A DNA stretch of 64,000 nucleotides. It comes from Rhizobium sp. NXC24. Lineage in GTDB: Bacteria; Pseudomonadota; Alphaproteobacteria; Rhizobiales; Rhizobiaceae. The stretch lies in assembly GCF_002944315.1 (NCBI RefSeq), contig NZ_CP024311.1, positions 1,650,501-1,714,500 on the forward strand, given 5' to 3'. Of the stretch, positions 51,717 to 60,544 are shown piece by piece (within the stretch, counting starts at the first letter, position 1; every line of letters starts with the position of its first letter). Below the pieces are notes generated by a model. The model did not search any database, was not told where the DNA came from, and saw nothing but the letters and a program-made list of their open reading frames with translations. The position numbers and the translations under genes were made by a program.

Positions 51717-51917
51717 TATAGTGAAGGTAATGTCATCGCGATGGGCACGCCTGCCGGGGTGGGGTTCAAGCGCAAGCCGTCGATCTGGCTTAAGATCGGT
51801 GATACTTTTGCGTTACAATTGACGATATTGGAACGCAGACCAATCAAGTCGTTGAACAGCGCTGAGAGCGGCGGCCAACGAGGTGCTATGCTTCGCTGTT
51901 CTGAAGGATGTTTATAG
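51717..51917 (+). pseudogene. C-terminal remnant of a fumarylacetoacetate hydrolase-family gene
   Basis: The frame reads SEGNVIAMGTPAGVGFKRKP and on to SIWLKIGDTFALQL, which is the hallmark end of FAH-family hydrolases (GDVIAMGTPAGVG then a GD pair). A stop precedes it at 51714 and no N-terminal domain is present, so it is a degraded relic of a former catabolic gene. Confidence 0.6.
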
Positions 51918-51962
51918 CTGCACCATCGTTCGGTCTGTCCAGACCTCGCCGCAATAACAAAG

Positions 51963-52883
51963 CTACTTTTCCCAATGTGGGACCCAGTCGCCTTGCAGGC
52001 GCATCGAGAGACCCGCGTCATCTTCGATCCGCTTGACGACGTGCAGCTCGGCGGCGGCGGCACCGTATCGGCTGGCTGCGACCGCAAACGCGCCTTCCGC
52101 CGCTGTTGTCATCGGCATGGCGGATTTGACGTTGCGGTTCAGCTCCTGAATTAAACGTAAGTCCTTCAGACACAAGTCGAGAGAGAACGACGGGTCGTAG
52201 TGTCCGGAGAAGATCGACGGGGCATCATGGCGGACGACGAAGCTATCACCAACACTGTTTTGAATGGCATTCCAAAGCGTGCCGAGTTCGACGCCGTTTG
52301 CCATGCCCGTGGCGAAACCCTCGCCAATTGCTGCCGCTGCGATGAACCAGAGCTGGTTGGTCACGAGCTTGACAACGTTGCCCGTTCCCATCACGCCGCA
52401 ATGGATCACCATGCCGAGGTTCTTCAGGGCGGGCTCGACCCGGTCGAAGGAAGCCTTGTCACCGCCGACGAAGAGGGTGAGCTTACCGCTGCGGGCACCG
52501 TCGACTGCTCCGGTGACGGGCGAGTCGACGACTGTGACGCCCTCCGGCGCTTCGCCTGCCAGGCGAAATATCAGTTCATTGCGGTTGGTCGTCAAATCAA
52601 CCCAGATGCTGCCGCTGCAAAGCTTCCTCAGTGCACCGTTCTCACCACCCATTACGCTTTCGACGTGGTCGGGACGCGGGAGCGACGTCAGGAGAATGTC
52701 GGCGTTCTCGGCGCAGTTCTGGACCGATGTGGCGGCGACCGCTCCGGCGGCAGTGGCTCGTCCCAGCGCCTCGGCGTTCAGGTCGAAGGCGGTCACGGGA
52801 TAACCGGCGGCCAAAAGCCGAAGGCACATGGGGCCGCCCATGTTGCCAAGGCCGATGAAACCGATACGAGGAAGTGAAGACAT
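51963..52883 (-). CDS. NAD(P)-dependent 3-hydroxyisobutyrate dehydrogenase-family protein
   Basis: The 306-aa protein has the beta-hydroxyacid dehydrogenase Rossmann motif IGFIGLGNMGGPMCLRLLAAG, the SPVTGAVDGARSGKLTLFVG substrate loop and the catalytic Lys in GNVVKLVTNQ. Family members oxidise 3-hydroxy acids (3-hydroxyisobutyrate, 3-hydroxypropionate, tartronate semialdehyde as reduction). In a setting with a DddP-like gene, 3-hydroxypropionate is one option; tartronate semialdehyde reduction to glycerate, feeding the glycerate kinase, is another. Last gene of a three-gene minus-strand operon. Confidence 0.85.
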   Translation of the reverse strand: MSSLPRIGFIGLGNMGGPMCLRLLAAGYPVTAFDLNAEALGRATAAGAVAATSVQNCAENADILLTSLPRPDHVESVMGGENGALRKLCSGSIWVDLTTNRNELIFRLAGEAPEGVTVVDSPVTGAVDGARSGKLTLFVGGDKASFDRVEPALKNLGMVIHCGVMGTGNVVKLVTNQLWFIAAAAIGEGFATGMANGVELGTLWNAIQNSVGDSFVVRHDAPSIFSGHYDPSFSLDLCLKDLRLIQELNRNVKSAMPMTTAAEGAFAVAASRYGAAAAELHVVKRIEDDAGLSMRLQGDWVPHWEK

Positions 52884-53006
52884 GGTCGATTGTTCCTTTG
52901 CATACTTACGATTCCCGGCTTAGGCGCCCGGTCGCTGGCGGTCTGTTCAATCGCACAGCAGCCGACCCGAAGGATCGGCTGCGATGGCTTTGGGAAGCAA
53001 CGGCGC

Positions 53007-54008
53007 TCATAGGGCCGCTGTTACCTTCGCCGCGATGTCCGACGGTACCCAACCACTCCAGACCTTTGGATAGGTCTTGAGGAAGTAGCGGGCCGTCTCC
53101 TCGTTGGTCGCTTGGTTCGTATCCTTCCAGAGCAGCACCTGATTGACGATGTCGTTCGTCCACGAACGCTTGGTTATGTAGCCCATGGCGACGGGGTTGG
53201 TTTCCGAGAAATTCTTGGTGACCACGGCGTAGGTGAGGCCCTTCGGATAGGAGTTGACCTTCGGGTCGGCGCAATCGGCGACGGCCGTGCAACTATTGTA
53301 TTCCTTGACATCGACCGGAACCTCGAACGGCAGCCTCACCATGTCGTACTTGGCAAGAACGGCGGTCGGCGACCAATAGTAGCCAAGCCAGCCCTTTTTA
53401 TTCTCGAACGCGTTGGCGATAGACGCGTCGAGACCTGCGGCAGAACCGCTGTCGATGAGATCAAAACCCTTCTGATCGGCCTTTAAAGCCTTAAATAGGT
53501 TGGCAGTGGTAATCTGACAGTTCCAGCCTGCCGGGCAGTTCATGATGCCGCCGCGCGACGGGTTCTCGGGTGCCGGGAACAACTCCGGATGCGCCAAGGC
53601 CTTCTCGACCGAGGTGATGTCTGGATGCTCCTTCACAACATAGGCCGGAACCCACCAGGATTCGACGATCCCGTCCGACAGCGTCTCGGCAGCCTGGATC
53701 AGTCGACCTTCCTTGATCGCGGCGTCGAGCGGTTCCCTGACGGCGTTGACCGACAGTTCCGGTGCGATGTCGGGCTGCGCTTTCTCGTTCATGGAGGTGA
53801 AGGTCGGCATGGTATCGCCGTTCATAAGCTCGACGTCGCAGCCATAGCCGTCCTCCAGGACGATCTTGTCGATCCAGGCGATGACCCCGGCCGACGCCCA
53901 GTTCATTTCCGCGATGCTGACGTGGCCGCATTTGTCCCCAGCGGCCGCGCTGGTGGCAAAAAGTCCTCCAGCGACGGTGGCGAGGGCGTAGAGGGCAAGT
54001 TTACGCAT
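53007..54008 (-). CDS. orphan glycine betaine/proline-type substrate-binding protein (ProX-like)
   Basis: The 333-aa protein has a signal peptide ending ATSAAAG and an OpuAC domain with aromatic residues in AEMNWASAG, ESWWVPAY and GYYWSPTA, positions that can form a betaine cage. Four Cys (VADCADPKV, MNCPAGWNCQ) suggest disulfides. GGGGAA precedes the ATG. There is no permease or ATPase beside it, so it may share the ABC machinery at 32261-35062. It lies between the 3-hydroxy-acid dehydrogenase and the DddP-like gene and probably binds that enzyme's substrate. Confidence 0.88.
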   Translation of the reverse strand: MRKLALYALATVAGGLFATSAAAGDKCGHVSIAEMNWASAGVIAWIDKIVLEDGYGCDVELMNGDTMPTFTSMNEKAQPDIAPELSVNAVREPLDAAIKEGRLIQAAETLSDGIVESWWVPAYVVKEHPDITSVEKALAHPELFPAPENPSRGGIMNCPAGWNCQITTANLFKALKADQKGFDLIDSGSAAGLDASIANAFENKKGWLGYYWSPTAVLAKYDMVRLPFEVPVDVKEYNSCTAVADCADPKVNSYPKGLTYAVVTKNFSETNPVAMGYITKRSWTNDIVNQVLLWKDTNQATNEETARYFLKTYPKVWSGWVPSDIAAKVTAAL

Positions 54009-54057
54009 GGTAGAGTTCCCCTGTTATTGATTGGATTGAACGATGCGGCTGGCCGGA

Positions 54058-55314
54058 TCAGGCCAGCATTTCTTCCTCGAACGGGAACCGCGACAGCAGC
54101 TCGATGCCCGTGTCGGTGATCAGCAGTTGCTGTTCGAGCTTGACGCCTTGTGCGCCGCCGTCCTCGCCGATGTAGCTCTCGACGCAGATGGTCATGCCGG
54201 GCTCGACGATCCCGTCATATCCGGCATCCGGGAAGTCGCCATGATGATAAAGGTACGGATACTCGCCAGTCATGCCGCAGCCGTGCGCGGACAGGTAGTA
54301 GCGGTTGGCGTAGTATTTGGCAGGAATGTCCCAGGCCCGGTCGGCATACTCGCGGAAGCTCATTCCGGGCCTCAGAATGCCCATGTTGTAGTGCACCTGC
54401 TCATGGGCGACCTTGTAGAGGTCCCTCTGCACGCCACTAGGTTTTCCCGGTCCCGAATGGAACGTTCGCGAGAAGTCAGAATAGTAGCCATGACAGCCCA
54501 CGACATCGGTATCGAGGGCGATCAGTTCGTTCTCGCCGATCACGTAGCTGGCCGTCTCCTGGAACCAGGGGTTCGTTCGCTGACCGGCGCTCAAAAGGCG
54601 CGTCTCGCAGTAGTCGCCGTTCTGCTCGATGATCGACTGGTGCAGCACCGACCACAAGGCCGTCTCTGTTAGGCCGGGCCTGATTGCTTCCCGCAGCTTG
54701 CCGACGCCGATTTCCGTCGCACGAAGCGACGCGTTGATGCACTTCATCTCCTCGGGCGACTTGATGGCACGCGCCATTTCGACGGGTTTTTGGGCGTCGA
54801 CGATGGTCAGCCCGAGTTCCCGCAAAGCTATAGAGACATTGGCATTGAGCCGTTCCAATCCCAGCGTTGCGCCCTTGCCGACCAGTTCGGTGATCAGATC
54901 GTTCATTTCGGCAGCCCATGCCCGCTCTCGGAGATGGATGTCAGGCCCGGCGGCGACGAAGCTTGCCGTCTTCGATGGCCGGACCTCGTCAACGGTCTCG
55001 TAGCCTTCTCCCAAGTGAAGACAGCCCGTGAACTCGAACAAGATTGAGCGGTTTGCCGTCAGCAAAAGGTAGCGCGACGGGGCGTTGCGCATGCTGAAGA
55101 TCTGCATGTTACGGGTGCCAGTGGCGTAACGGATGTTGATCGGGTCCGACAGGATCACGGCATCGATGCCGTACTTAAGCATCTGCTGGCGCACGCGGCC
55201 CTGCCGATAGAGCCGGACTTGCCTGAGATCGATGCCCTCGCTCTCGGGAGCGCGGTCGAGAAGCGCGATGTTAGAGAGATCGCTACGCTCAGCGTGCCAA
55301 TCGAAGTTCGCCAT
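54058..55314 (-). CDS. M24-family protein closely resembling DMSP lyase DddP
   Basis: The 418-aa protein has the creatinase-like N-terminal and pita-bread C-terminal domains. It follows marine DddP closely: DPINIRYATGTRNMQ, ETRLLSAGQRTNPWFQE, DTDVVGCHGYYSDFSRTF, then EPGMTICVES. DddP's metal ligands are kept (two Asp in the DTD/DFSRT segment, His in SAHGCG, Glu in VESYIGE, Glu in KLEQQLL). DddP cleaves DMSP to dimethylsulfide and acrylate. ATG 55314 with GGAA is preferred to 55377. It may be a DMSP lyase or an M24 hydrolase of another onium compound; the binding-protein gene beside it favours an imported onium substrate. Confidence 0.75.
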   Translation of the reverse strand: MANFDWHAERSDLSNIALLDRAPESEGIDLRQVRLYRQGRVRQQMLKYGIDAVILSDPINIRYATGTRNMQIFSMRNAPSRYLLLTANRSILFEFTGCLHLGEGYETVDEVRPSKTASFVAAGPDIHLRERAWAAEMNDLITELVGKGATLGLERLNANVSIALRELGLTIVDAQKPVEMARAIKSPEEMKCINASLRATEIGVGKLREAIRPGLTETALWSVLHQSIIEQNGDYCETRLLSAGQRTNPWFQETASYVIGENELIALDTDVVGCHGYYSDFSRTFHSGPGKPSGVQRDLYKVAHEQVHYNMGILRPGMSFREYADRAWDIPAKYYANRYYLSAHGCGMTGEYPYLYHHGDFPDAGYDGIVEPGMTICVESYIGEDGGAQGVKLEQQLLITDTGIELLSRFPFEEEMLA

Positions 55315-55397
55315 TTGCTTTTCCAGTGGATGTGAAGTTGGTAGGAGATTAAGATGTTCCAATCGCCTGTAAACCATGGAAAATCTCGCTCAAATGA

Positions 55398-55412
55398 ATA
55401 ACCAAAAGTTAT
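55398..55412. promoter_or_regulatory. T-N11-A palindrome overlapping the LysR start
   Basis: ATAACCAAAAGTTAT is symmetric (ATAAC-N5-GTTAT) in the 96-base gap between the divergent DddP-like and LysR genes and overlaps ATG 55411. It likely serves autoregulation and control of the DddP-like operon. Confidence 0.5.
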
Positions 55413-56343
55413 GAAAAGGTTCCGCGCCAATCTTCCACCACTCGATACGCTCGTGTTCTTCGAGGCGGCATATCGTATGAGGAGCTTCACCAGCAGCGCC
55501 GGTGAGCTGAGCGTTTCGCAGGCAGCAGTCAGCAAGCGCATTAAGCAGCTTGAGGACTGGGTGGGCGAGCCGCTATTCGTGCGCGACGGCAAGCGGCTGT
55601 CACCTACCGCCTCCGGAGACAAGCTGTTCCAGACCGCGAGCATGACGCTAGAGTTCCTCCAACATGGGCTGGGTGCCATGCGCGAGGCAGCTCAAAGGCC
55701 GATGTCGATTGGTGCCAACACCGCCATCGGCATGTTCTGGCTGACGCCGCTTCTCAGAGAGTTCGGTCTTTCGCCGCATGCTTGTCCGACACGTCTGATT
55801 ACCTCAGACAATCCGCAAGACCTTTTCTCCGGCAATGATTTGGCCGTAACCTACGGCGACGGTATCGTAGCCGGTCGCCATACGACGTTCCTGCTGGATG
55901 AAGAGCTGACGCCAGTCGCTTCCCCAGTACTGCTCCGAGAGTTTGGGCCGGATATTCAATCGATATTCGATATCCCGAAAGAAAGGCGTCCGAGGCTTCT
56001 CAACTACGGAAGGGCGGGTCCAGACTGGGCGGACTGGAAGGTTTGGTTCCAAGGGCAGGCGCGGGGAGTTTTCGACCAATGGCCAGTCGAGATGCATTCA
56101 ACCTACTCTCAGACGATAGGCGAAGCGATCAAAGGCAAGGGAGTGGCTTTGGGGAGCGTCTGGCTTCTTCAGTCAGAGCTTGAGGCAGGGGCACTTCAAC
56201 GTGTCGGCGTTGATGTCTTGCGCACGGGTCGAGGGTACTACGTTTCCTATGAGGATCGCTCGCGGTTATCAGAAGGAGCGAGACGGCTCGTCGACTTCCT
56301 AGTCGAGACTGCCCGTTTCGAGAGCCGATCTCACGGTTGGTAA
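55411..56343 (+). CDS. LysR-family regulator
   Basis: The 310-aa protein has the HTH segment LVFFEAAYRMRSFTSSAGEL then VSQAAVSKRIKQLEDWVG, and an effector domain. It is divergent from the DddP-like, binding-protein and dehydrogenase genes. No clear ribosome-binding site precedes the ATG, so it may be translated from a short or leaderless transcript. Its role as regulator of the neighbouring operon follows LysR practice and is inferred. Confidence 0.85.
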   Translation: MKRFRANLPPLDTLVFFEAAYRMRSFTSSAGELSVSQAAVSKRIKQLEDWVGEPLFVRDGKRLSPTASGDKLFQTASMTLEFLQHGLGAMREAAQRPMSIGANTAIGMFWLTPLLREFGLSPHACPTRLITSDNPQDLFSGNDLAVTYGDGIVAGRHTTFLLDEELTPVASPVLLREFGPDIQSIFDIPKERRPRLLNYGRAGPDWADWKVWFQGQARGVFDQWPVEMHSTYSQTIGEAIKGKGVALGSVWLLQSELEAGALQRVGVDVLRTGRGYYVSYEDRSRLSEGARRLVDFLVETARFESRSHGW

Positions 56344-56429
56344 TTTCAGCTTCGCTTCGACCGTTGGCCGGGCCAAGAAGCAGACATTTTGCCAAACGAC
56401 CCGACCGGCTGCCCTAGTTCAAAATGCAC

Positions 56430-56462
56430 TTGACAACAAGTGGGTTTGTTCTGTATTTGTTC
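56430..56462 (+). promoter_or_regulatory. candidate SOS promoter with GTTC-N7-GTTC box
   Basis: TTGACA (56430-56435) is 17 bases before GTATTT (56453-56458). GTTC-TGTATTT-GTTC at 56448-56462 is the alphaproteobacterial LexA box and covers the -10 region. A 14-codon frame (ATG 56468) follows, then the gene at 56564. Eight fixed bases can occur by chance about twice in a window this size, so the position is the main support. Confidence 0.5.
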
Positions 56463-56563
56463 TATCCATGACAAACCTTGGCCGCCTCATACGCTTTCGC
56501 GAACACATATGATCCACCGCAGCGTGGTCATGCATTCTCGTTTATCGTATCGGAGTGGCAAAA

Positions 56564-57151
56564 ATGGGCGAACTGCTGTCCCATCGCGCGGAAGCCCGCG
56601 CTTTTCTTCCGTCAGGTTTGAATACCGTCCGATCAGTCGGTTCGCTCGCGTTCAAAAGTGAGTTGGCTCGTGACTACGCATGTCTCCTCGACGTAGACGA
56701 CCAACTTGGAAGCTGGACTTGCGGGCCGATCTTCCGCGACGCGGAAGGAGAGCAGTTCACAGCCGACTTCGAGGTCAATTATGGCAACTCCATAGAGATC
56801 GTCACGATCGAGAATCCCGGTCAGCGGCTTCCTACTTGGCTGCCGCACCGGATCCACGATCTCGGGAATCGTTATCGCCACGTTGATCGATCCGTGATCC
56901 CGCCGGTGCGTTTGCAAAACGCCAAAGACCTCTTGCAATACGCCAGGGTCACCGTGTCGCTTTCTGATCGAGTTCGTCTGTTGTCTACACTCGACGAGCA
57001 AGGAAGCTTGAGCCTGGCCGTTTGCCAGTCAATCAACATGACGGCCAGGGCAGTGCCAGTGGTTGCAAGCCTTTTCCTTCAGCGGTTCATTGTCTTCGAC
57101 GACATAGACGAGCTTCCGCTCGGGCCGGACAGCCGCGTCCGTCGCCGCTGA
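56564..57151 (+). CDS. hypothetical protein, possible TnsA/PD-(D/E)XK-like
   Basis: The 195-aa protein starts MGELLSHRAEARAFLPSGLN after CGGAG. The segment FKSELARDYACLLDVDD, followed by TADFEVNYGNSIEIVTIEN, recalls the TnsA-type layout of an early Glu, then an Asp in a beta-strand. The final E-x-K is not seen, so nuclease activity is doubtful. It lies 57 bases before the AAA+ protease gene and probably shares the SOS-type promoter. Family assignment is weak. Confidence 0.6.
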   Translation: MGELLSHRAEARAFLPSGLNTVRSVGSLAFKSELARDYACLLDVDDQLGSWTCGPIFRDAEGEQFTADFEVNYGNSIEIVTIENPGQRLPTWLPHRIHDLGNRYRHVDRSVIPPVRLQNAKDLLQYARVTVSLSDRVRLLSTLDEQGSLSLAVCQSINMTARAVPVVASLFLQRFIVFDDIDELPLGPDSRVRRR

Positions 57152-57208
57152 TCTTCATATCCAAAAATCGAAACCCTGTTGAAGCCTCCGATGAAAGGTA
57201 GGTTCGTG

Positions 57209-59167
57209 ATGACCCGCAAGCAGGACGTTTTACGCGCGGCCATGAAGTCCGCAGAAACCTTCGCTTATTACTGCGCAATCCAGAAAGCGCTCAGATTACA
57301 TCGCAAGACGAACCCGTGGCTTCATGGAATTACAATTCTCAAGGCCCCGCAGGGAGAGTCAGCCGAGCCTTATCGAGAGGCCGCCGAGGCCGTACTCTTT
57401 GCGGGCAGGAGACCGGCTTATAACGAAAAGGAGCGGCGCGTAATTGTCGACGACGACAACTTGGCGTTCCACAAGGGCTTGGATAGCGACGACGTACGTT
57501 CATTCGGGTATGTCTTAGTTGTGGTCGTCTACGACTTCAAAATTCCGCCCGAGTGGCGACTGGCCGCGTGCTTCATCGGCGATATCGAGAAGCTGACCGT
57601 CCGACAGGTGCGTTGCGCGCTGCTGAATTGCTACGATGTTGTCGCGGCCGACACGCAGATTGCCGAGGCTCTCAACATCGGTGCAGATTTGATGTGGAGG
57701 GCCGTCGCACGAGGCCGAAGCTTCAGCGAGAGCCTCAGGCGATTGAGGTCCCTTGGAACCTCAGACTCCGCGCCAGCAAAGCGAAAGTCGCAACCCAATC
57801 AGAGGGGTCTGGAGGACATGGCCGGATACGGCCAAGCGGCTGAATGGGGCATGCAGCTCGCGGAGGACTTGAGAGATTGGCAGGCTGGCAAGATCGGGTG
57901 GTGCGACGTCGATCGCGGCGTCCTGCTTGAAGGCAAGCCGGGAACAGGAAAGACCACCTTCGCTCACGCTCTTGCGACGACAACGAAAGCACATCTCGCT
58001 ACTGCATCTCTCGCCGCCTGGCAGCGACGCGGGCATCTGGGCGACCTGTTGAAGGCCATGCACCGCGATTTTGAGCAGGCAAAAAGCAAGTCACCCACTA
58101 TCCTGTTCATCGACGAGATCGACGCGTTTGGCGACCGGGAAAAGCTTGACGACGATAACCGCGACTACAGCATCCAGGTCGTAAACGCGCTTTTGGAAGA
58201 AATCGATGGTTCCGATGAACACGAAGGTCTGATTATCGTTGGCGCTTGCAATAACGCGAGCCGAATTGATTCTGCGCTACGTCGCCCTGGTCGCCTCGAT
58301 CGCTTCATCCAAATCCCACTGCCTGGCCCGACCGAGCGCTTGTTTATTTTGGCGCAGTATTTGGACCAAGCATTGACGCAAAGCCAGTTGGCTTCGGTAT
58401 CAGACCTATCGGAGGGAATGTCAGGTGCTCACTTGGAACAGCTAGCACGAGACGCGCGCCGGTCCGCCAGACGTAGCGGCCGTCCTGTGTCAGTCGATGA
58501 CGTCCTTGCACATCTGCCACCGCGTGTGATCATTCCCCGCGAGGATCGCCGTGCGATGGCTGTGCATGAGATCGGTCACAGCCTGGTAGGCCTTAAACTG
58601 GGAGCTGGAAAATTTGTCGGGGTCAAAATTGCCGACTGGTTTAACCCCGGCGATCAAGTGATCGAGCTGGGTGGCGCGCATTTTAAACAATCAGTGCTTC
58701 AGCGGCGTGATCGCGATTACTTTGAACGGGAGAACGCAATGCTCCTCGGAGGAATCGCTGCGGAAATCGTGATCCTCGGCGGGCACTGTGACGGTGGCGG
58801 CTTGATCGTCGGTTCGGATTTGCAGAGAGCAACAGATCGGTTGACCGAGATGGAGGCGGCGACCGGACTGGGGCACAGGCTGACGTTCTCGGCGGCAGGC
58901 GATGCCGATGAGGCCGATCGAGTACGGCGCTTCTACCCTCGATTGGCGGAGGCGGTTGAGACGGGTTTGCTGCGACAGCTCGAACGCGCCAAAGCCATTA
59001 TCGTCGAGGAGCGCGTCCTGTTCGACGCTATGTGCGACGCCTTGATCGAAAAAGGTCGGCTAGACGCGCAACAAGTCGGCGAAATGGTTGCTGCTCATGC
59101 CGTGTCGTTTCAGACCGTGCCAGTTGTCTTGGAGCCCGACAGCTATTCCGGCATAGCCGCTCAATAG
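57209..59167 (+). CDS. soluble FtsH-like AAA+ metalloprotease
   Basis: The 652-aa protein has an N-terminal region of about 210 residues unlike FtsH and without membrane helices. It is followed by an AAA+ domain: Walker A EGKPGTGKTT (about 241-250), Walker B ILFIDEIDAFGD, and RRPGRLDRFI of the second region of homology. An M41 peptidase domain follows with HEIGH (about 453-457) and the third zinc ligand Asp in GSDLQRAT. All catalytic residues are present, so it should be active. ATG 57209 has AGGTAGG upstream; TTG 57179 is a longer option. Substrates are unknown. Soluble FtsH-like proteases occur in accessory islands. Confidence 0.85.
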   Translation: MTRKQDVLRAAMKSAETFAYYCAIQKALRLHRKTNPWLHGITILKAPQGESAEPYREAAEAVLFAGRRPAYNEKERRVIVDDDNLAFHKGLDSDDVRSFGYVLVVVVYDFKIPPEWRLAACFIGDIEKLTVRQVRCALLNCYDVVAADTQIAEALNIGADLMWRAVARGRSFSESLRRLRSLGTSDSAPAKRKSQPNQRGLEDMAGYGQAAEWGMQLAEDLRDWQAGKIGWCDVDRGVLLEGKPGTGKTTFAHALATTTKAHLATASLAAWQRRGHLGDLLKAMHRDFEQAKSKSPTILFIDEIDAFGDREKLDDDNRDYSIQVVNALLEEIDGSDEHEGLIIVGACNNASRIDSALRRPGRLDRFIQIPLPGPTERLFILAQYLDQALTQSQLASVSDLSEGMSGAHLEQLARDARRSARRSGRPVSVDDVLAHLPPRVIIPREDRRAMAVHEIGHSLVGLKLGAGKFVGVKIADWFNPGDQVIELGGAHFKQSVLQRRDRDYFERENAMLLGGIAAEIVILGGHCDGGGLIVGSDLQRATDRLTEMEAATGLGHRLTFSAAGDADEADRVRRFYPRLAEAVETGLLRQLERAKAIIVEERVLFDAMCDALIEKGRLDAQQVGEMVAAHAVSFQTVPVVLEPDSYSGIAAQ

Positions 59168-59249
59168 CGGCACTTGCGGACTATTAGACGCCCGCTCAAT
59201 CAGCCGCCGGTTTGGCGGCAATCACCAATCAGAAGCTATTGGGTGTACC

Positions 59250-60425
59250 ATGCCGACGCGAGATCAAGTTCGCGCGCGATTGACCATTCGCGTGCAAAAC
59301 CGGCTCCAATTCTACTGGGATTGCCACTTTCACGTATACGGGTTGATGCGCAATTGCGTGATGCCTGTCATCGTAAGAGGCATCTTGCGACGGAGGACAA
59401 GACGTCTTCTTGACCAGGATATCGAACGGGTCGTTGAATGGCTGCACGATGCCGTCTTTCATGAGGCCTATTGGCTGCAGAAAGTTGACGAGGCAAACAG
59501 ACCCAAGAAAATTATGAAATGCGCTTCGATCGAACAGCTGCTTGTCGAAGTCGCGAAGACAGAACGGCAATCAGGCCGGAAACTCGGCCCACCGGCTGCG
59601 TGTTCGGGCGAAGAGTGCATCGCAGAGCTCGATGACGGTTACACCATTGTGAGGCTGGTCACGGTGGAAGCGCTTGATTGGGAAGGCCTTCGAATGGACC
59701 ACTGCCTGGGCTGTGGGCGATACGACTACTGTCTGCAGAGCCCAGGCAGCGCCTTCCTTTCCCTGCGCGACCGTTTCGGAAGACCGCATGTCACCATGTC
59801 AGTGGTGAACGGGAAATACGTTATCGCTATGCAAGGAAAGGGAAATCGGCCACCCATCGATCGATATTTCAACATTCTCGCTCCCTTCTTTTCGCGCGAG
59901 GGCTACAAACTAGGATTGGCGGCGTTCGAACTGGAACGGGTACTCGACGAGAACGGTGTCTGGCACAAGCTAGGCGAGCTTCCACCAGACCTCCACGTTC
60001 CGGGCAGGTTGAACCTTGGCCACACTGCTCTGCGGAGCCTGCCACCGGGACTGTACGTCAGCGGTTGTTTGCTTATCGGCTCCAGCTTAATTGCAGAAAT
60101 CGGCGAGGGGCTGGATGTAGGCGGCCTTATCATTGGCAATGCGCCTTTGGCTGCCTTGCCACCGAATACGCGAATTCGAGGAAACCTCGACCTTCGCGGC
60201 ACCCAAGTCTCTCATCTGTCGAACGGCTTGTGCGTGGACCGCGACCTTCTGATCGGTGGGACATCAATTTCCAAGCTGCCGGACGTCATGAAAGTTGGCG
60301 GGAAGATCAATCTGAGCAACTCCGCCATCAACTCTTTGCCGGATTGCATACCCGAAGATCAGGAAATTATCACGAATGACCGCAAAATCTCGGCGCTGGA
60401 GTTTCGAAAAAGTAAAGGTCGTTGA
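59250..60425 (+). CDS. PcfJ-like protein with leucine-rich-like repeats
   Basis: The 391-aa protein has a central PcfJ-like motif block: MDHCLGCGRYDYCL, SAFLSLRDRFGRPHVTMSV, AMQGKGNRPP (about 148-205). From about 245 come roughly six repeats of 20-22 residues of the form LPpgLyVsGcLliG, a leucine-rich solenoid. PcfJ proteins are found on conjugative plasmids and phages; their function is unclear. The C-terminal end coincides with IS21-like repeats, so the 3' end may have been altered. It is 82 bases after the AAA+ protease gene. Confidence 0.7.
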   Translation: MPTRDQVRARLTIRVQNRLQFYWDCHFHVYGLMRNCVMPVIVRGILRRRTRRLLDQDIERVVEWLHDAVFHEAYWLQKVDEANRPKKIMKCASIEQLLVEVAKTERQSGRKLGPPAACSGEECIAELDDGYTIVRLVTVEALDWEGLRMDHCLGCGRYDYCLQSPGSAFLSLRDRFGRPHVTMSVVNGKYVIAMQGKGNRPPIDRYFNILAPFFSREGYKLGLAAFELERVLDENGVWHKLGELPPDLHVPGRLNLGHTALRSLPPGLYVSGCLLIGSSLIAEIGEGLDVGGLIIGNAPLAALPPNTRIRGNLDLRGTQVSHLSNGLCVDRDLLIGGTSISKLPDVMKVGGKINLSNSAINSLPDCIPEDQEIITNDRKISALEFRKSKGR

Positions 60426-60469
60426 TTTCCACTCTGAACTAAGCCGGGTTTTCCATCGAGAATTGAGCC
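60424..60469. mobile_element. IS21-like terminal repeats (solo end)
   Basis: GATTTCCACTCTGAACTAAGCC (60424-60445) and GTTTTCCATCGAGAATTGAGCC (60448-60469) are 22-base degenerate tandem repeats, 15 of 22 identical with a 24-base period, as at the ends of IS21-family elements. No transposase or IstB helper gene is in the window, so this is an isolated end or relic. Confidence 0.5.
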
Positions 60470-60544
60470 ACCTTTAATTGTGGTTTTCTGATCATGTTTT
60501 GGTCAATACATTGCTTGTTACCCTCCATCATCTCTCAGCAGAAA

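Larger units (their letters stand above)
51315..51962. other. 648-base gap with a fumarylacetoacetate hydrolase remnant
   Basis: It holds a T-N11-A palindrome at 51448-51462, upstream of the racemase homologue, and a pseudogene fragment at 51717-51917. Other short frames (for example minus 51459-51677) have no support. Confidence 0.45.

Noticed and set aside
59203..59219. Short GC hairpin GCCGCC/GGCGGC before the PcfJ-like gene
   Set aside because: Six-bp stem without T-run; too weak to call a terminator.
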